In this document: positions 43,617-52,014 of the stretch, piece after piece
Layout of the letters: every line of letters starts with the position of its first letter
Position numbering within the stretch: position 1 is the stretch's first letter
Origin: CAYNWT01 sp964450955
Lineage (GTDB): Bacteria; Planctomycetota; Planctomycetia; Planctomycetales; Planctomycetaceae
Direction: 5' to 3'
DNA: 64,000 nt
Assembly (NCBI GenBank): GCA_964450955.1
Contig: CAYVFI010000023.1
Coordinates: 51,381-115,380 of the forward strand
The notes under the pieces: generated by a model
Told to the model about the DNA's origin: nothing
The model's database searches: none
What the model saw: the letters and a program-made list of their open reading frames with translations, nothing else
Position numbers and translations under genes: made by a program

Positions 43617-44100
43617 ACTCTTGCGCGGTTGGGTCGTTTTGGTGCTGCCGGATCCAATCTGCAAGCTTCTGCTCCACGATGTCTCTTTGGGAGAATTCTT
43701 TATTGAGTGGTTCAAGCGTATCTAGCACGTCGGGCCAGTGATCGTGGATATAGGCGGACCTCGCATCCTGATCCAGATGACCAACGCCAAGTAGCCCAAC
43801 AGCACGAGTGATGATGTTTGCCTCGCGTTGGCAACCAATGCGAGTGTAAGCGTCGGGGATTGCAGTCAAGGGTGTGGATTGAAGAGGCGCATCGAACAGT
43901 GTGACAAGACCGCCGATCTTGATCGCCGTATGGACGAAGCCGAGGATGCACACTGTTCGGTACGGCTCATCCAGTGACTGCCCGATCGGATCACTGTCAT
44001 CGCGAGGTACTCCGGATACGATGTCCTGAAACTTCGCAACCAGATCTTCGTCGTTCACAGTCAGGCTCGTTTGGTTAGTCGTGAGAGTACGGCGTTCCAT
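43615..44100 (-). CDS. Hypothetical protein (possible DUF4375-like)
   Basis: The soluble 161-residue protein has no signal peptide. The middle region (TVCILGFVHTAIKIGGLVTL to YTRIGCQREANIITRAVGLL) has the helix-GG-helix layout seen in DUF4375/DMP19-type proteins, but the match is weak. It overlaps the upstream glycosyltransferase gene by 26 bp on the same strand, so co-transcription is likely. Confidence 0.6.
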   Translation of the reverse strand: MERRTLTTNQTSLTVNDEDLVAKFQDIVSGVPRDDSDPIGQSLDEPYRTVCILGFVHTAIKIGGLVTLFDAPLQSTPLTAIPDAYTRIGCQREANIITRAVGLLGVGHLDQDARSAYIHDHWPDVLDTLEPLNKEFSQRDIVEQKLADWIRQHQNDPTAQE

Positions 44101-45706
44101 CGTTTTCTACCAACGTCGCGAGTGGGACACCCTGGAACGTCGCCTGAGCGATTGGTTCTTTCGTCGCAGCGTAGTCGTGAACCCATTCTGCTTCGGCGCG
44201 GCGGTGGAGAACCAGTAGCAGGCCGGGCTGCTTTTCGAGTTCATACTCAAACGGTTCCAGTTTGATGTTGCGCTGCTGGATGATGGGCGTGTACTTTTTC
44301 AGGCTGGCAAGTCGGTACATATCCAGCACCGGGGCGACATAAACCGTTGAGCCTTCGGGGACCTTTTCCCAGAAGCTCTTGGTGGCTGCTTCGCCCCAGT
44401 ACGATCGTTCCATGCCCAGCGAATTGGCGCCGGCTGTTCCGCCGACGGCGATGTTGTAGTAGCTCAGGTAGTACGGGGCGCTGGTTAGTGTGCCGATGGA
44501 CTGCAAAGCGAAACCGATGAAGAGTGCGGTTCGAAGTAGCTTTGAACGCTTCTTGTTCGCGTATTCCAACGCTCCTGAGAATGCGACTCCGATCAGGATG
44601 GCCCATAGCGGGTAGCTGACCAGAAACAGGCGGGCTCCGTCATAGACCGGAGCCGCAACGGTAAACGCGGCAAGTGGTACGGCGGCTCCAAACAGGACGG
44701 CTCCCTGCCAATCGCGGAGCTTTTCTTTAAGCGTCATGAACACACCGCCCAGTCCCAGCAGATGTAGACCGAGGGGGATGGTGATAAAGAATGTGACCAG
44801 CGCGAAATGCCATGGCGTGGCCGCGGTCGTGTCGTCCAGCGGCGGTGACGCGTACCTTGTTCCCAGGTAGTAGTTGTAGATCGTTTGCCGATCCGTTGTG
44901 CGGCCGAGGTACGAGCTGATGTTGTGAATCGGTTCTAACCACAGCCACGGCCAGAGAGCGACGAAGCAAACTCCGGCTGTCACACACAACACGAAACTGG
45001 AACGAACGCCGCCGAACTTCCGCGTCAGTAGCAGCCATGGCACGATGGCCGCGGGAAGAAAGATGGCCTGGATTTTCGTCAATAACGCCAGCCCCATCAG
45101 GATTCCGGCAAGAACGACGCGAGCCGTGTCCGATCGGTGCCCTTTGTCGGCCGTTCTTCCCGCTGCGAGAATCGTTGCTGTGTAGAAGAACCCAATAAAC
45201 GTTTCCAGCGAACCAAGATGCGCGTGGCCGACGACGCGTGGCATCATTAGCAGCGCGGTTCCTGCCGCAATGCCCGCCGTCAAATTCACCTTCCGCGCGA
45301 CGTAGCAGGTGATTAGGAATAAGGTTGCCGCAAAGGCCAGGCCTGAGGCGACTCGGGCTGCGGCGATGCTAACCAGCCCGGTGGCGCTACCGGGCGCGGC
45401 GCTCTTTACGACTTGATGAACCACGCCCAGGCAGATGCGTCCGAGTGGCGGGTGGTCGGGGTTGTAGCCAGCCGTATCGTTGAAGACCCTGGCCGCACCG
45501 AACATCGTGAACGCGCCGAAGCCTTCCTGCTTGAACGATTCGGTCAGGTACACGCCTTGTTCGACGTTGAAGACCTCGTCCAGCGTCAGGCCGGGACCTT
45601 CGAGCGTTGGGTAGGTTCCTCCGCAATCGATACGAGACAGAACCAACGCAAGACCGATGGCGGCGATGAGTAGGCTAATCAAACAGTGCCTGGTAAGAGA
45701 ATTCAT
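44075..45706 (-). CDS. GT-C glycosyltransferase-like membrane protein (PMT/ArnT type)
   Basis: The 543-residue protein has a signal-anchor and about 11 hydrophobic segments. Its first extracytoplasmic loop carries TLDEVFNVEQG, matching the acidic catalytic Asp-Glu position of the dolichyl-phosphate-mannose mannosyltransferase-like (GT39/GT83) family, and NPDHPPLGRICLG, a typical PxxxHPP motif. These enzymes use polyprenyl-phosphate sugars. The C-terminal soluble part is about 130 residues. The start overlaps the upstream 217-residue gene by 4 bp. Confidence 0.85.
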   Translation of the reverse strand: MNSLTRHCLISLLIAAIGLALVLSRIDCGGTYPTLEGPGLTLDEVFNVEQGVYLTESFKQEGFGAFTMFGAARVFNDTAGYNPDHPPLGRICLGVVHQVVKSAAPGSATGLVSIAAARVASGLAFAATLFLITCYVARKVNLTAGIAAGTALLMMPRVVGHAHLGSLETFIGFFYTATILAAGRTADKGHRSDTARVVLAGILMGLALLTKIQAIFLPAAIVPWLLLTRKFGGVRSSFVLCVTAGVCFVALWPWLWLEPIHNISSYLGRTTDRQTIYNYYLGTRYASPPLDDTTAATPWHFALVTFFITIPLGLHLLGLGGVFMTLKEKLRDWQGAVLFGAAVPLAAFTVAAPVYDGARLFLVSYPLWAILIGVAFSGALEYANKKRSKLLRTALFIGFALQSIGTLTSAPYYLSYYNIAVGGTAGANSLGMERSYWGEAATKSFWEKVPEGSTVYVAPVLDMYRLASLKKYTPIIQQRNIKLEPFEYELEKQPGLLLVLHRRAEAEWVHDYAATKEPIAQATFQGVPLATLVENDGTPYSHD

Positions 45707-46356
45707 GAATTCAGTAGTGTTTCAGGATTGATCTCGTCTACCAGTCGCCGGGCATTATCCGAATAGCGGAATAGTCCGAAAGCGGATCCGAAGACCTTCA
45801 TAGATCCTTCTGAGAGCAGCCTAAGAAGGGGCTGCGCTCCGGGCATGGGCTCTATGTTCAGCCAATCACCACCCCGGGTCATTCCGGTGAGGAAGCAGAA
45901 CAATGCCCATCCTGAGTTGCTACTCATGTACATCGCCGGTCGGTCAAGGAACTGCGGCCAGAACTTTATGGCTGCTTTACGGCTGTCACAAGACTGGTTG
46001 GCGTGTTTCGTAATCCATGTTCTTTCAGTCACGACTCCATTTTGTGCGTGCCAATCGAAAGCTGCCTCTCTGAAGTGGGCAAAGCCTTCTGCTAGCGAGA
46101 AGTGGCTTGACTCAATCCAGACCCTCCAAACCGATACTGAGCTGTCCGGAGCACCTTCGGTCATCCCACTACAGAACTCCGGATCTTGCAAGACTCCGAA
46201 AATAAGGGATTCGTCAATATCTGACCCCGTGCAGTTGGCTCGCCACACGACTCCCTGCAGGAAAGTCCACAGCATGGAAACGGACGGTACGCCGATCCAG
46301 CTTTCGGGGTCACGCAGAACCTCATATGCCAGGGACGTATCCAATTCATCTGCCAT
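45703..46356 (-). CDS. Hypothetical protein, 217 residues
   Basis: This protein is soluble, Trp-rich (WRVWIESSHFSLAEGFAHF, then MSSNSGWALFCFLTGMTRGG) and without a signal peptide or known motif. No family is recognised. It is the first gene of a minus-strand cluster with the GT-C protein and the 161-residue protein, with 4-bp and 26-bp overlaps. The coupling argues that it is a real gene. Confidence 0.6.
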   Translation of the reverse strand: MADELDTSLAYEVLRDPESWIGVPSVSMLWTFLQGVVWRANCTGSDIDESLIFGVLQDPEFCSGMTEGAPDSSVSVWRVWIESSHFSLAEGFAHFREAAFDWHAQNGVVTERTWITKHANQSCDSRKAAIKFWPQFLDRPAMYMSSNSGWALFCFLTGMTRGGDWLNIEPMPGAQPLLRLLSEGSMKVFGSAFGLFRYSDNARRLVDEINPETLLNS

Positions 46357-46732
46357 GTCAGACTCCGGACGCTACTCCAGGTACGAACAGCGAGTGCGGG
46401 GTACGAGTACGAACCTGAGGTTTCGTTGCCTTAGACCAATTCAGCCGGGGCTACAGCCACCGACTCTGGTCACGTTACCAACCGGAATCCAATCCAACGG
46501 AACGTTGGCGTTGGGGCGTAAAAAAAGACCCGAGTAATCGGGTCTTTTGGTAGCAACTTAACGCATCGTCATGCCATGCGGTGTTCCGAGTTCACGGAAC
46601 GCTGCGGGGGTGGACCGTCTCGGTACCTTCCATGGCACCGAGCAGGTCTTTCCCCTGGCATTTACCGAATAGAAGCAGAATTTGACCGGCGTCCTGCCGG
46701 AGCGGCTCCTGCTGACTTCGTGAGTCGGTTGG
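46357..46732. other. Gene-free interval of 376 bp with terminator
   Basis: No coding sequence is convincing here. It contains the strong terminator at 46523-46548 and, to its left, the promoter region of the 217-residue gene. About 180 bp between the terminator and the regulator stop could be a structured 3' UTR. Confidence 0.45.
46523..46548. terminator. Bidirectional intrinsic terminator
   Basis: A perfect 11-bp stem, AAAAGACCCGA / TCGGGTCTTTT, with loop GTAA is preceded by extra A residues and ends in T4. It lies downstream of the minus-strand HTH-receiver gene. Confidence 0.88.
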
Positions 46733-47460
46733 TTAGGCCAACTGCTTCTTCCGGTTAACGAGTGTCCGAATGCGTTCGGCCAGCAAAGCTGCGTCGAATG
46801 GCTTTCGGAATGTTTCGTTGAATAGAGTTCGGTCGAAACCACTTGCGTTGTCTTCGTCGGACAGAAGTCCGATAAGAACGGTTTCGGCGTACTCGTTGTT
46901 GCGACGCAGGTTCTGAGCGATCATCAGAGCTTCATCACGGCCCATGACGAAGTCGACAACGACGCAGTCAGGGTGAAGTGATTCGGCCTGAATTCCAGCC
47001 TCGAAACCGCTTGCAGCGACTTCGATTTTGAATTCGTCATTGCTCATTACGTCGTCAAGATCACCGCGAACTTTTGAATCCGCACCGACGAGCAAAACTT
47101 TGCCCATCGCTTCGTCTTCAAGTTCGCCCAGGGGCATCCCGTGTTCTTTAAGGAATCGAATCAGGTGCTCGCGAGGAATACGTCGGTCCTGTGAACCAGG
47201 AATTCTGTATCCGCGGAGACGGCCTGAGTNNNNNNNNNNNNNNNNNNNNNNNNNNNNNNNNNNNNNNNNNNNNNNNNNNNNNNNNNNNNNNNNNNNNNNN
47301 NNNNNNNNNNNNNNNNNNNNNNNNNNNNNGGAATACGTCGGTCCTGTGAACCAGGAATTCTGTATCCGCGGAGACGGCCTGAGTCGAACCACTTGCTGAC
47401 GGTGCGGGGTGCGACCTTACAGATCTTTGCTACTTGTCCAGTAGTGAAGATCGTTTTCAT
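46733..47460 (-). CDS. Excisionase-type HTH plus receiver-domain regulator (interrupted by assembly gap)
   Basis: After removal of 100 N and one copy of the flanking 55-nt repeat, the gene is 573 nt, an intact frame of 190 residues. Residues about 1-50 are a MerR/excisionase-type helix-turn-helix (TTGQVAKICKVAPRTVSKWF, then GYRIPGSQDRRIPREHLIRF). Residues about 68-185 are a CheY-like receiver with phospho-acceptor Asp in CVVVDFVMGRDEA and Lys in TFRKPFDAALLAERI. HTH-then-receiver order is the reverse of normal response regulators. No histidine kinase is adjacent. The ATG at 47460 begins the HTH. Confidence 0.85.
47175..47384. repeat. 55-bp exact repeat flanking the N gap (assembly artefact)
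   Basis: Positions 47175-47229 and 47330-47384 are identical over 55 nt and lie directly against the N run. Joining them by overlap restores one open frame, so the repeat is a contig-end overlap and not biology. Confidence 0.95.
47230..47329. other. Assembly gap (100 N)
   Basis: Exactly 100 undetermined bases lie inside the regulator gene. The number is the default spacer of scaffolding programs, not a measured length. Confidence 0.99.
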
Positions 47461-48173
47461 TGCGGGTCTCTCCAATCCAGATTCTCAAGGCTAACTGATT
47501 GTGACTTGTGGGAGTCGTTCATCAGTTACACCCCCTAAGCGACGGTTGGCTGTTGCCAGTGAGTCCGTTAAGACACCATCACAGTTTGGGTCGGGGTTGT
47601 TAGGGTCTCTTGTGGGCACGTTGAAACAATCAACGTGACCACGTCTTCATCGGGAAGGCAGACCGAGAGCGCAATTGGTGTGAGTGAAAAGGCCCCCCTG
47701 AATTAACAGTCGCCCCAAAACTCACGCCGATAGCAGGCTCGCTGTCCCCCCTGGACATTGAATGTCAGTGTGCTGTGTGAGAGAGAAGGAAATCCGTCTC
47801 CAGTGCACTGGCTGCAATCGTCTGAGGATTATCTTCGACGTTCCTTGTCGGCCGACTTTAATGCTATTGACAGCACTGCCCGGCATAGCGTCTGACCGAC
47901 CGGCAGCGTTTGCAGCGAAGCGTCCGTCTGTGCTGTTTGGCGGCACGCAACCCGATGCGGTTCAACGGATTACGACGACAAACTCACCCGGATACGCAGC
48001 TTCAAAGACCCGGATAACCGTTAGAGTCACCCGGTGGGGATTTCCTGAATTCTTGAGAGCAGCCGAACCTTTCCCGACAGTTGGCATCGCAAGTAACGTC
48101 GGAACGACTTAACGCGACCAGCTTCATGAGAGACGAAAGCAATCTCCAACCACGCGAAATGACAACCGGGTCT
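47461..48173. other. Gene-free interval of 713 bp
   Basis: Apart from the inverted repeat at 47617-47637, no feature is supported. Short frames such as 47762-48112 (plus) have no protein-like character. The right end receives transcripts from the helicase gene, and the left end must hold the regulator promoter. A non-coding RNA is possible but not shown. Confidence 0.45.
47617..47637. promoter_or_regulatory. Perfect 8-bp inverted repeat, candidate operator
   Basis: CACGTTGA-AACAA-TCAACGTG is perfect over eight pairs, and two further G-C pairs lie outside one mismatch. It is about 160 bp upstream of the HTH-receiver gene on that gene's promoter side. There is no U-run, so a protein-binding site is more likely than a terminator. 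Confidence 0.4.
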
Positions 48174-50249
48174 CTAGTCGGACCACAGATCTTTTAGCAG
48201 TTGCCTGACCTCGGAGGCGTCTTCCGGATTGCTTTTGCTGGCTTCGCGTTCGTACTGAGCCACCGTGGCCACCTGTCGTTCGCAGGCTTTTTGGATGTGG
48301 CCTGGAAGGAACCGTGTTAGCTGAGCGTAGCTGTGCGCGTCGCGTTTGCGGCCGGGGAAGTAGTAGCGTTCGGGGTGTGTGACGACCAAACGGTTCTTCG
48401 CGCGCGTCAGAGCGACGTAGAAGAGGCGGCGTTCTTCTTCAATTTCTGTGGGGCGACGCGTGGCCATGTCGGAAGGGATGTTGCCGTCGGCGGCGTGGAT
48501 GACAAAGACCGTGTCCCATTCCAGGCCCTTGGCTGAGTGGATGGTGCTGAGAATCAGGTAGTCGTCGTCCAGCGATGCGTCGTTGGAAAAATCCTGTGTT
48601 GAGGACGGCGGATCGAGAGCCATTTCGGTGAGGAACGTCAGGCGATCTTTGTAGCGGGCGGAAACGAATTCCAACTGGCGAATATCGTTGAGCCGCGCTT
48701 CAGACCGATCGTAGCGGGCTTCCAACAGCGGTTCGTAGAAGGTTCTGATCGCGCAGATGTCGGATTGCAGAGCGTCTTCGTGGTCGCTTGATCGAGCCAG
48801 CTGGCACATGAGTTCGGTGGCGTTCTTGAACGCTTCTTTGTCCAGCCCGCCGGTGCTGAAGTCGGCCCACGAATCGAAATGGCCACCCGATTCGCGCAGG
48901 CGATCCATCAATTGCGCGGCTTTCTTGCGGCCAATGCCGGGGATGAGAACCAGGACACGCATGCCGGCGACGATGTCCGTGGGGTTTTCAGCCAGTCGCA
49001 GGAACGACGTCAAATCCTTCACATGCGCGGTCTCGACGAACTTGAGTCCGCCGTATTTGTGGAACGGAATGTTTCGGTGCGTCAGTTCCAGTTCCAAAGC
49101 CAGACTGTGGTGGGACGCTCGAAACAGGATTGCCTGTTCGCGCAGCTGAATGCCGCGTTCGCGCTGGCTTAGGATTTCGTCGATAATGAAATCCGTTTGG
49201 TCATTTTCATCCGCGCAGGTCACCAGCTGTGGTTTTTGGCCGCCTTCGCGGTCGCTCCACAAGTCCTTGCGGTGGCGTTCTGACGCTTCGCCGATGACGA
49301 GGTTTGTCAGGTTCAGGATTGGCTGCGAACTGCGATAGTTTTGTTCCAGGCGTACGACTTCGGTGTTTTCGAACTGTTCCGGGAAGTCCAGGATATTGCG
49401 GATGGTCGCGGCGCGGAACGAATAGATTGACTGGGCGTCATCACCGACGACGGTTACGCCCTGACCGGTCGGGCTGAACGCTTTGACGATGTCGGCCTGT
49501 AGGACGTTGGTGTCCTGGTACTCATCGACCAAAACACAATCGAATTGTTCTCGCAGTTTCTTTCCCGCGCGTTCGTCCTGCACGAGGGCTCGCCAGAAAA
49601 GTAGCAAGTCGTCGTAGTCGAGAACGTTTTGGGTTTGTTTGCGATCGACGTAGCCTTTAAACAGTTCTCGCAATGCGGCTTCGTGTTCGCTGACCCAGGG
49701 GAACCAGGCTTCGATGACTTCGGTCGCTTTCCGCTGCGTGTTGACGGAGCGGCTGTAGACGTCCAGGCACGTGCCCTTCAAAGGGAACCGTGTTGTTGAC
49801 TCGGGAAGTTCCAGTTCTGACCGAACAACATTCAGCAAGTCTTCGCTGTCACTGCGATCGAGAATAGTGAACTCGGGGCGCAGGCCGATTAGTGGGCCGT
49901 GTTCTCTTAGCATACGTGTGGCGACGGCGTGAAACGTGCCGCTCATGACGCCGCGGGTTGCTGTGCGTTTGCCGGGCTTCGGCGAATCGTGTTCGACCTG
50001 CGCAAGACGGTACAGGATTGAATCGACCCGCCGCATCATCTCAGCCGCCGCGCGGCGTGTGAACGTGAGTAGCAGGATGCGGCGTGGATCGGTTCCGTTG
50101 ATGATGAGGCTGGCGACACGGTGGGCCAGTGTCGTTGTCTTGCCGGTTCCGGCTCCAGCGACAATCAGCAGCGGGTTCGAACCATGCGTGGCAGCCGCGC
50201 GCTGCTGGTCGTTAAGTTCGCTCAGGATTTCGTCAAGCGTCGATGTCAT
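48174..50249 (-). CDS. UvrD/PcrA-type superfamily 1 DNA helicase
   Basis: This is a 3'-5' ATP-dependent helicase of the UvrD/Rep group, 691 residues. Motif I is VAGAGTGKTTTL near residue 33, motif Ia LTFTRRAA, motif II LVDEYQDTN, motif III VVGDDAQSIYSFR, motif IV RLEQNYRSS, motif V TIHSAKGLEWDTVFVI, and motif VI EEERRLFYVALTRAKNRL. The four subdomains are complete. The C-terminal Tudor-like tail of PcrA is not evident. Repair or replication-restart functions are usual for the family. Confidence 0.94.
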   Translation of the reverse strand: MTSTLDEILSELNDQQRAAATHGSNPLLIVAGAGTGKTTTLAHRVASLIINGTDPRRILLLTFTRRAAAEMMRRVDSILYRLAQVEHDSPKPGKRTATRGVMSGTFHAVATRMLREHGPLIGLRPEFTILDRSDSEDLLNVVRSELELPESTTRFPLKGTCLDVYSRSVNTQRKATEVIEAWFPWVSEHEAALRELFKGYVDRKQTQNVLDYDDLLLFWRALVQDERAGKKLREQFDCVLVDEYQDTNVLQADIVKAFSPTGQGVTVVGDDAQSIYSFRAATIRNILDFPEQFENTEVVRLEQNYRSSQPILNLTNLVIGEASERHRKDLWSDREGGQKPQLVTCADENDQTDFIIDEILSQRERGIQLREQAILFRASHHSLALELELTHRNIPFHKYGGLKFVETAHVKDLTSFLRLAENPTDIVAGMRVLVLIPGIGRKKAAQLMDRLRESGGHFDSWADFSTGGLDKEAFKNATELMCQLARSSDHEDALQSDICAIRTFYEPLLEARYDRSEARLNDIRQLEFVSARYKDRLTFLTEMALDPPSSTQDFSNDASLDDDYLILSTIHSAKGLEWDTVFVIHAADGNIPSDMATRRPTEIEEERRLFYVALTRAKNRLVVTHPERYYFPGRKRDAHSYAQLTRFLPGHIQKACERQVATVAQYEREASKSNPEDASEVRQLLKDLWSD

Positions 50250-50401
50250 CCCCGAATCATAAGAAGCGTGGGCTTGATCGGATATCCAACCACATTGTTT
50301 CGCGGCAAGCCAAAGCTGACTGTGCCCGATAACATTTCCGCGGGGCGCCGTGAAACGCCTGCAACCGGTCGGTCTGAGGCATTGAACGAGTTTGTGAGGA
50401 T

Positions 50402-51319
50402 TTACTTGTTTCGCAGTCTCAGGGGCTGTTTCAGCGTGTTGCCGGATTCGACGTAGCCGGATCCGAATTGATTCGTCAGTGGGCCAGTCATGATGTTATT
50501 CGTGATCGTGACTGACGTGTATTCACCGGTCTTCCGTTTGCGGTTCAACCGGCACGCTCGACCAGTGCTCAGCAGAATATTATTTGAGATGACGGCGTTT
50601 TCGGCCACGCCTTTCCACCATGAAAGTATCACGGCTGTCTTGCCGCCGCGGATCACGTTGTTGCTGACAATGACATCGCTGGCGACGGCATCGACAAAGG
50701 TGGTCTTGTTTAAGCCAAGGTTGCCCATGCAGCCGGAAACCAGAATTCGATGCGCGTGTTGGTCGCGGTTGCCGGGGTGCACGACTGAGGAATCGCCGGC
50801 GTTGGTTCCGATATCGTTGAAGGTGCAATTCAGCCAGCGTTGGTCGTCGCCCAGTATTGTCGCGAAGCCGCGGCCGGCTTCGTTTTGAACCGTGACTCGC
50901 TGGATCGTGCAGTGGTGGCCTCGTAGTTTGATGATTTTGTCTCGGTCGCAAACTTCAGGAGAGAACCGACTGTTGCCGTCGAACGTGAAGTCCTGAAACG
51001 TCCAGTGATCGTGTTCGTCCTTCACATTCATGATCCAGCGGTCGTCGGGACCGAAGTAACGTTGGTGAAATTGAACCACCGTGCGAGGGCCGGTTCCCTG
51101 AATCGTGATGTGGTCTGCTCCGGACGGGTCCAGCGGTCGGGCGACCACATAGGTTCCTGTCTCCAGTTGGATGGTGCCACCGGTTGGCAGTTTGGCGATC
51201 GCCAGTGCCAGTTGACCTGAAAATTCTTTGCCGTCGGCGGGAATCGTAACGACTTCTGAACTCAATACGGGCGTGGCAGCAAGTACGAACACAACCAGCA
51301 AACGCAGCACATTTATCAT
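50402..51319 (-). CDS. Secreted right-handed parallel beta-helix protein
   Basis: The 305-residue protein has a signal peptide (VLRLLVVFVLAATPVLSSEV). It continues with the entry segment of pectate-lyase-like folds (TGGTIQLETGTYVVARPLDP, HITIQGTG), then short repeats with Asn and Val/Ile ladders (VISNNILLSTG, SVTITNNIMTG). Such proteins bind or cleave polysaccharides. No catalytic residues can be assigned, so an enzyme activity is not claimed. Confidence 0.8.
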   Translation of the reverse strand: MINVLRLLVVFVLAATPVLSSEVVTIPADGKEFSGQLALAIAKLPTGGTIQLETGTYVVARPLDPSGADHITIQGTGPRTVVQFHQRYFGPDDRWIMNVKDEHDHWTFQDFTFDGNSRFSPEVCDRDKIIKLRGHHCTIQRVTVQNEAGRGFATILGDDQRWLNCTFNDIGTNAGDSSVVHPGNRDQHAHRILVSGCMGNLGLNKTTFVDAVASDVIVSNNVIRGGKTAVILSWWKGVAENAVISNNILLSTGRACRLNRKRKTGEYTSVTITNNIMTGPLTNQFGSGYVESGNTLKQPLRLRNK

Positions 51320-51489
51320 TTCGGTTCCATCCTTGCGTCCGGCAGGCCTGAATAACCGTGCCGTGCGTTATATCCATACAGTCCGAACGATTTGTTCTGA
51401 CCTGTTGATTAAAAGCAACAAGCGTATTGTCAAAGCGACCTAGGGTTCGGCACGGGCTCAAGCGTAACAGAAAGCAACGGGGATGGGCT

Positions 51490-51957
51490 ATGTTTGACTT
51501 TGGCGATGCCGGAAATCGCAGGCGGGTGGAGGCAATTCTTACCAGCCGGATGAACGGTCTTTGTTTCGACGAACTTCGCGGTTCGGCTCGAACCAGGGAT
51601 CGTTCTGCGTGCGTCATCGTTACTTGCGTGGTCCCCAGGGCAGATGACGGCGGCTGGGATTTCGCACAGGCGATGCCTGCTTTAAGTCGTGACATCAGCC
51701 AGACGGGCGTCTCAGTTTTGCACAACGCCGAACTCAGCGGCGAGTACCTGGTTGAGGTTCCTCGAGTTCAGGGCAGTGATTTCATGCGGTGTACCGTTCA
51801 GCACAGCAGCCAGATGGGCCGCGGATTTTTCCATATCGGTATGAGCGCGAAAGAGGTTGTGCATGTGGAAGCCCTGGATCGCAATAAGCTTGAACGCCGA
51901 CTGGCTGAATTCGAAGTCGAAGCTGCGGCTGAGCCAGGTCATCAGGTATCTCAATAG
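51490..51957 (+). CDS. PilZ-like protein, paralogue 1
   Basis: The 155-residue protein contains ALSRDISQTGVSVLHNAEL, which carries the DxSxxG motif of PilZ (c-di-GMP-binding) domains, and an Arg-rich N-terminus (GNRRRVEAIL) in place of RxxxR. The strand RCTVQHSSQMGRGFFHIGM is also PilZ-like. It closely resembles the 151-residue protein at 53790. The ATG at 51490 opens with MFDF exactly as in that paralogue, so I prefer it to an upstream start at 51427. Binding of c-di-GMP is inferred. Confidence 0.65.
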   Translation: MFDFGDAGNRRRVEAILTSRMNGLCFDELRGSARTRDRSACVIVTCVVPRADDGGWDFAQAMPALSRDISQTGVSVLHNAELSGEYLVEVPRVQGSDFMRCTVQHSSQMGRGFFHIGMSAKEVVHVEALDRNKLERRLAEFEVEAAAEPGHQVSQ

Positions 51958-52014
51958 ATCTGACTGTCGACCCCACGCAGGTTGGCGAGAAAACAACAGT
52001 GCATCGGACGTGCA

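Noticed and set aside
47762..48112. Plus-strand ORF of 116 residues in the long intergenic region
   Set aside because: No SD, no domain, a composition unlike neighbours and a start inside a repeat-free, non-conserved-looking sequence.
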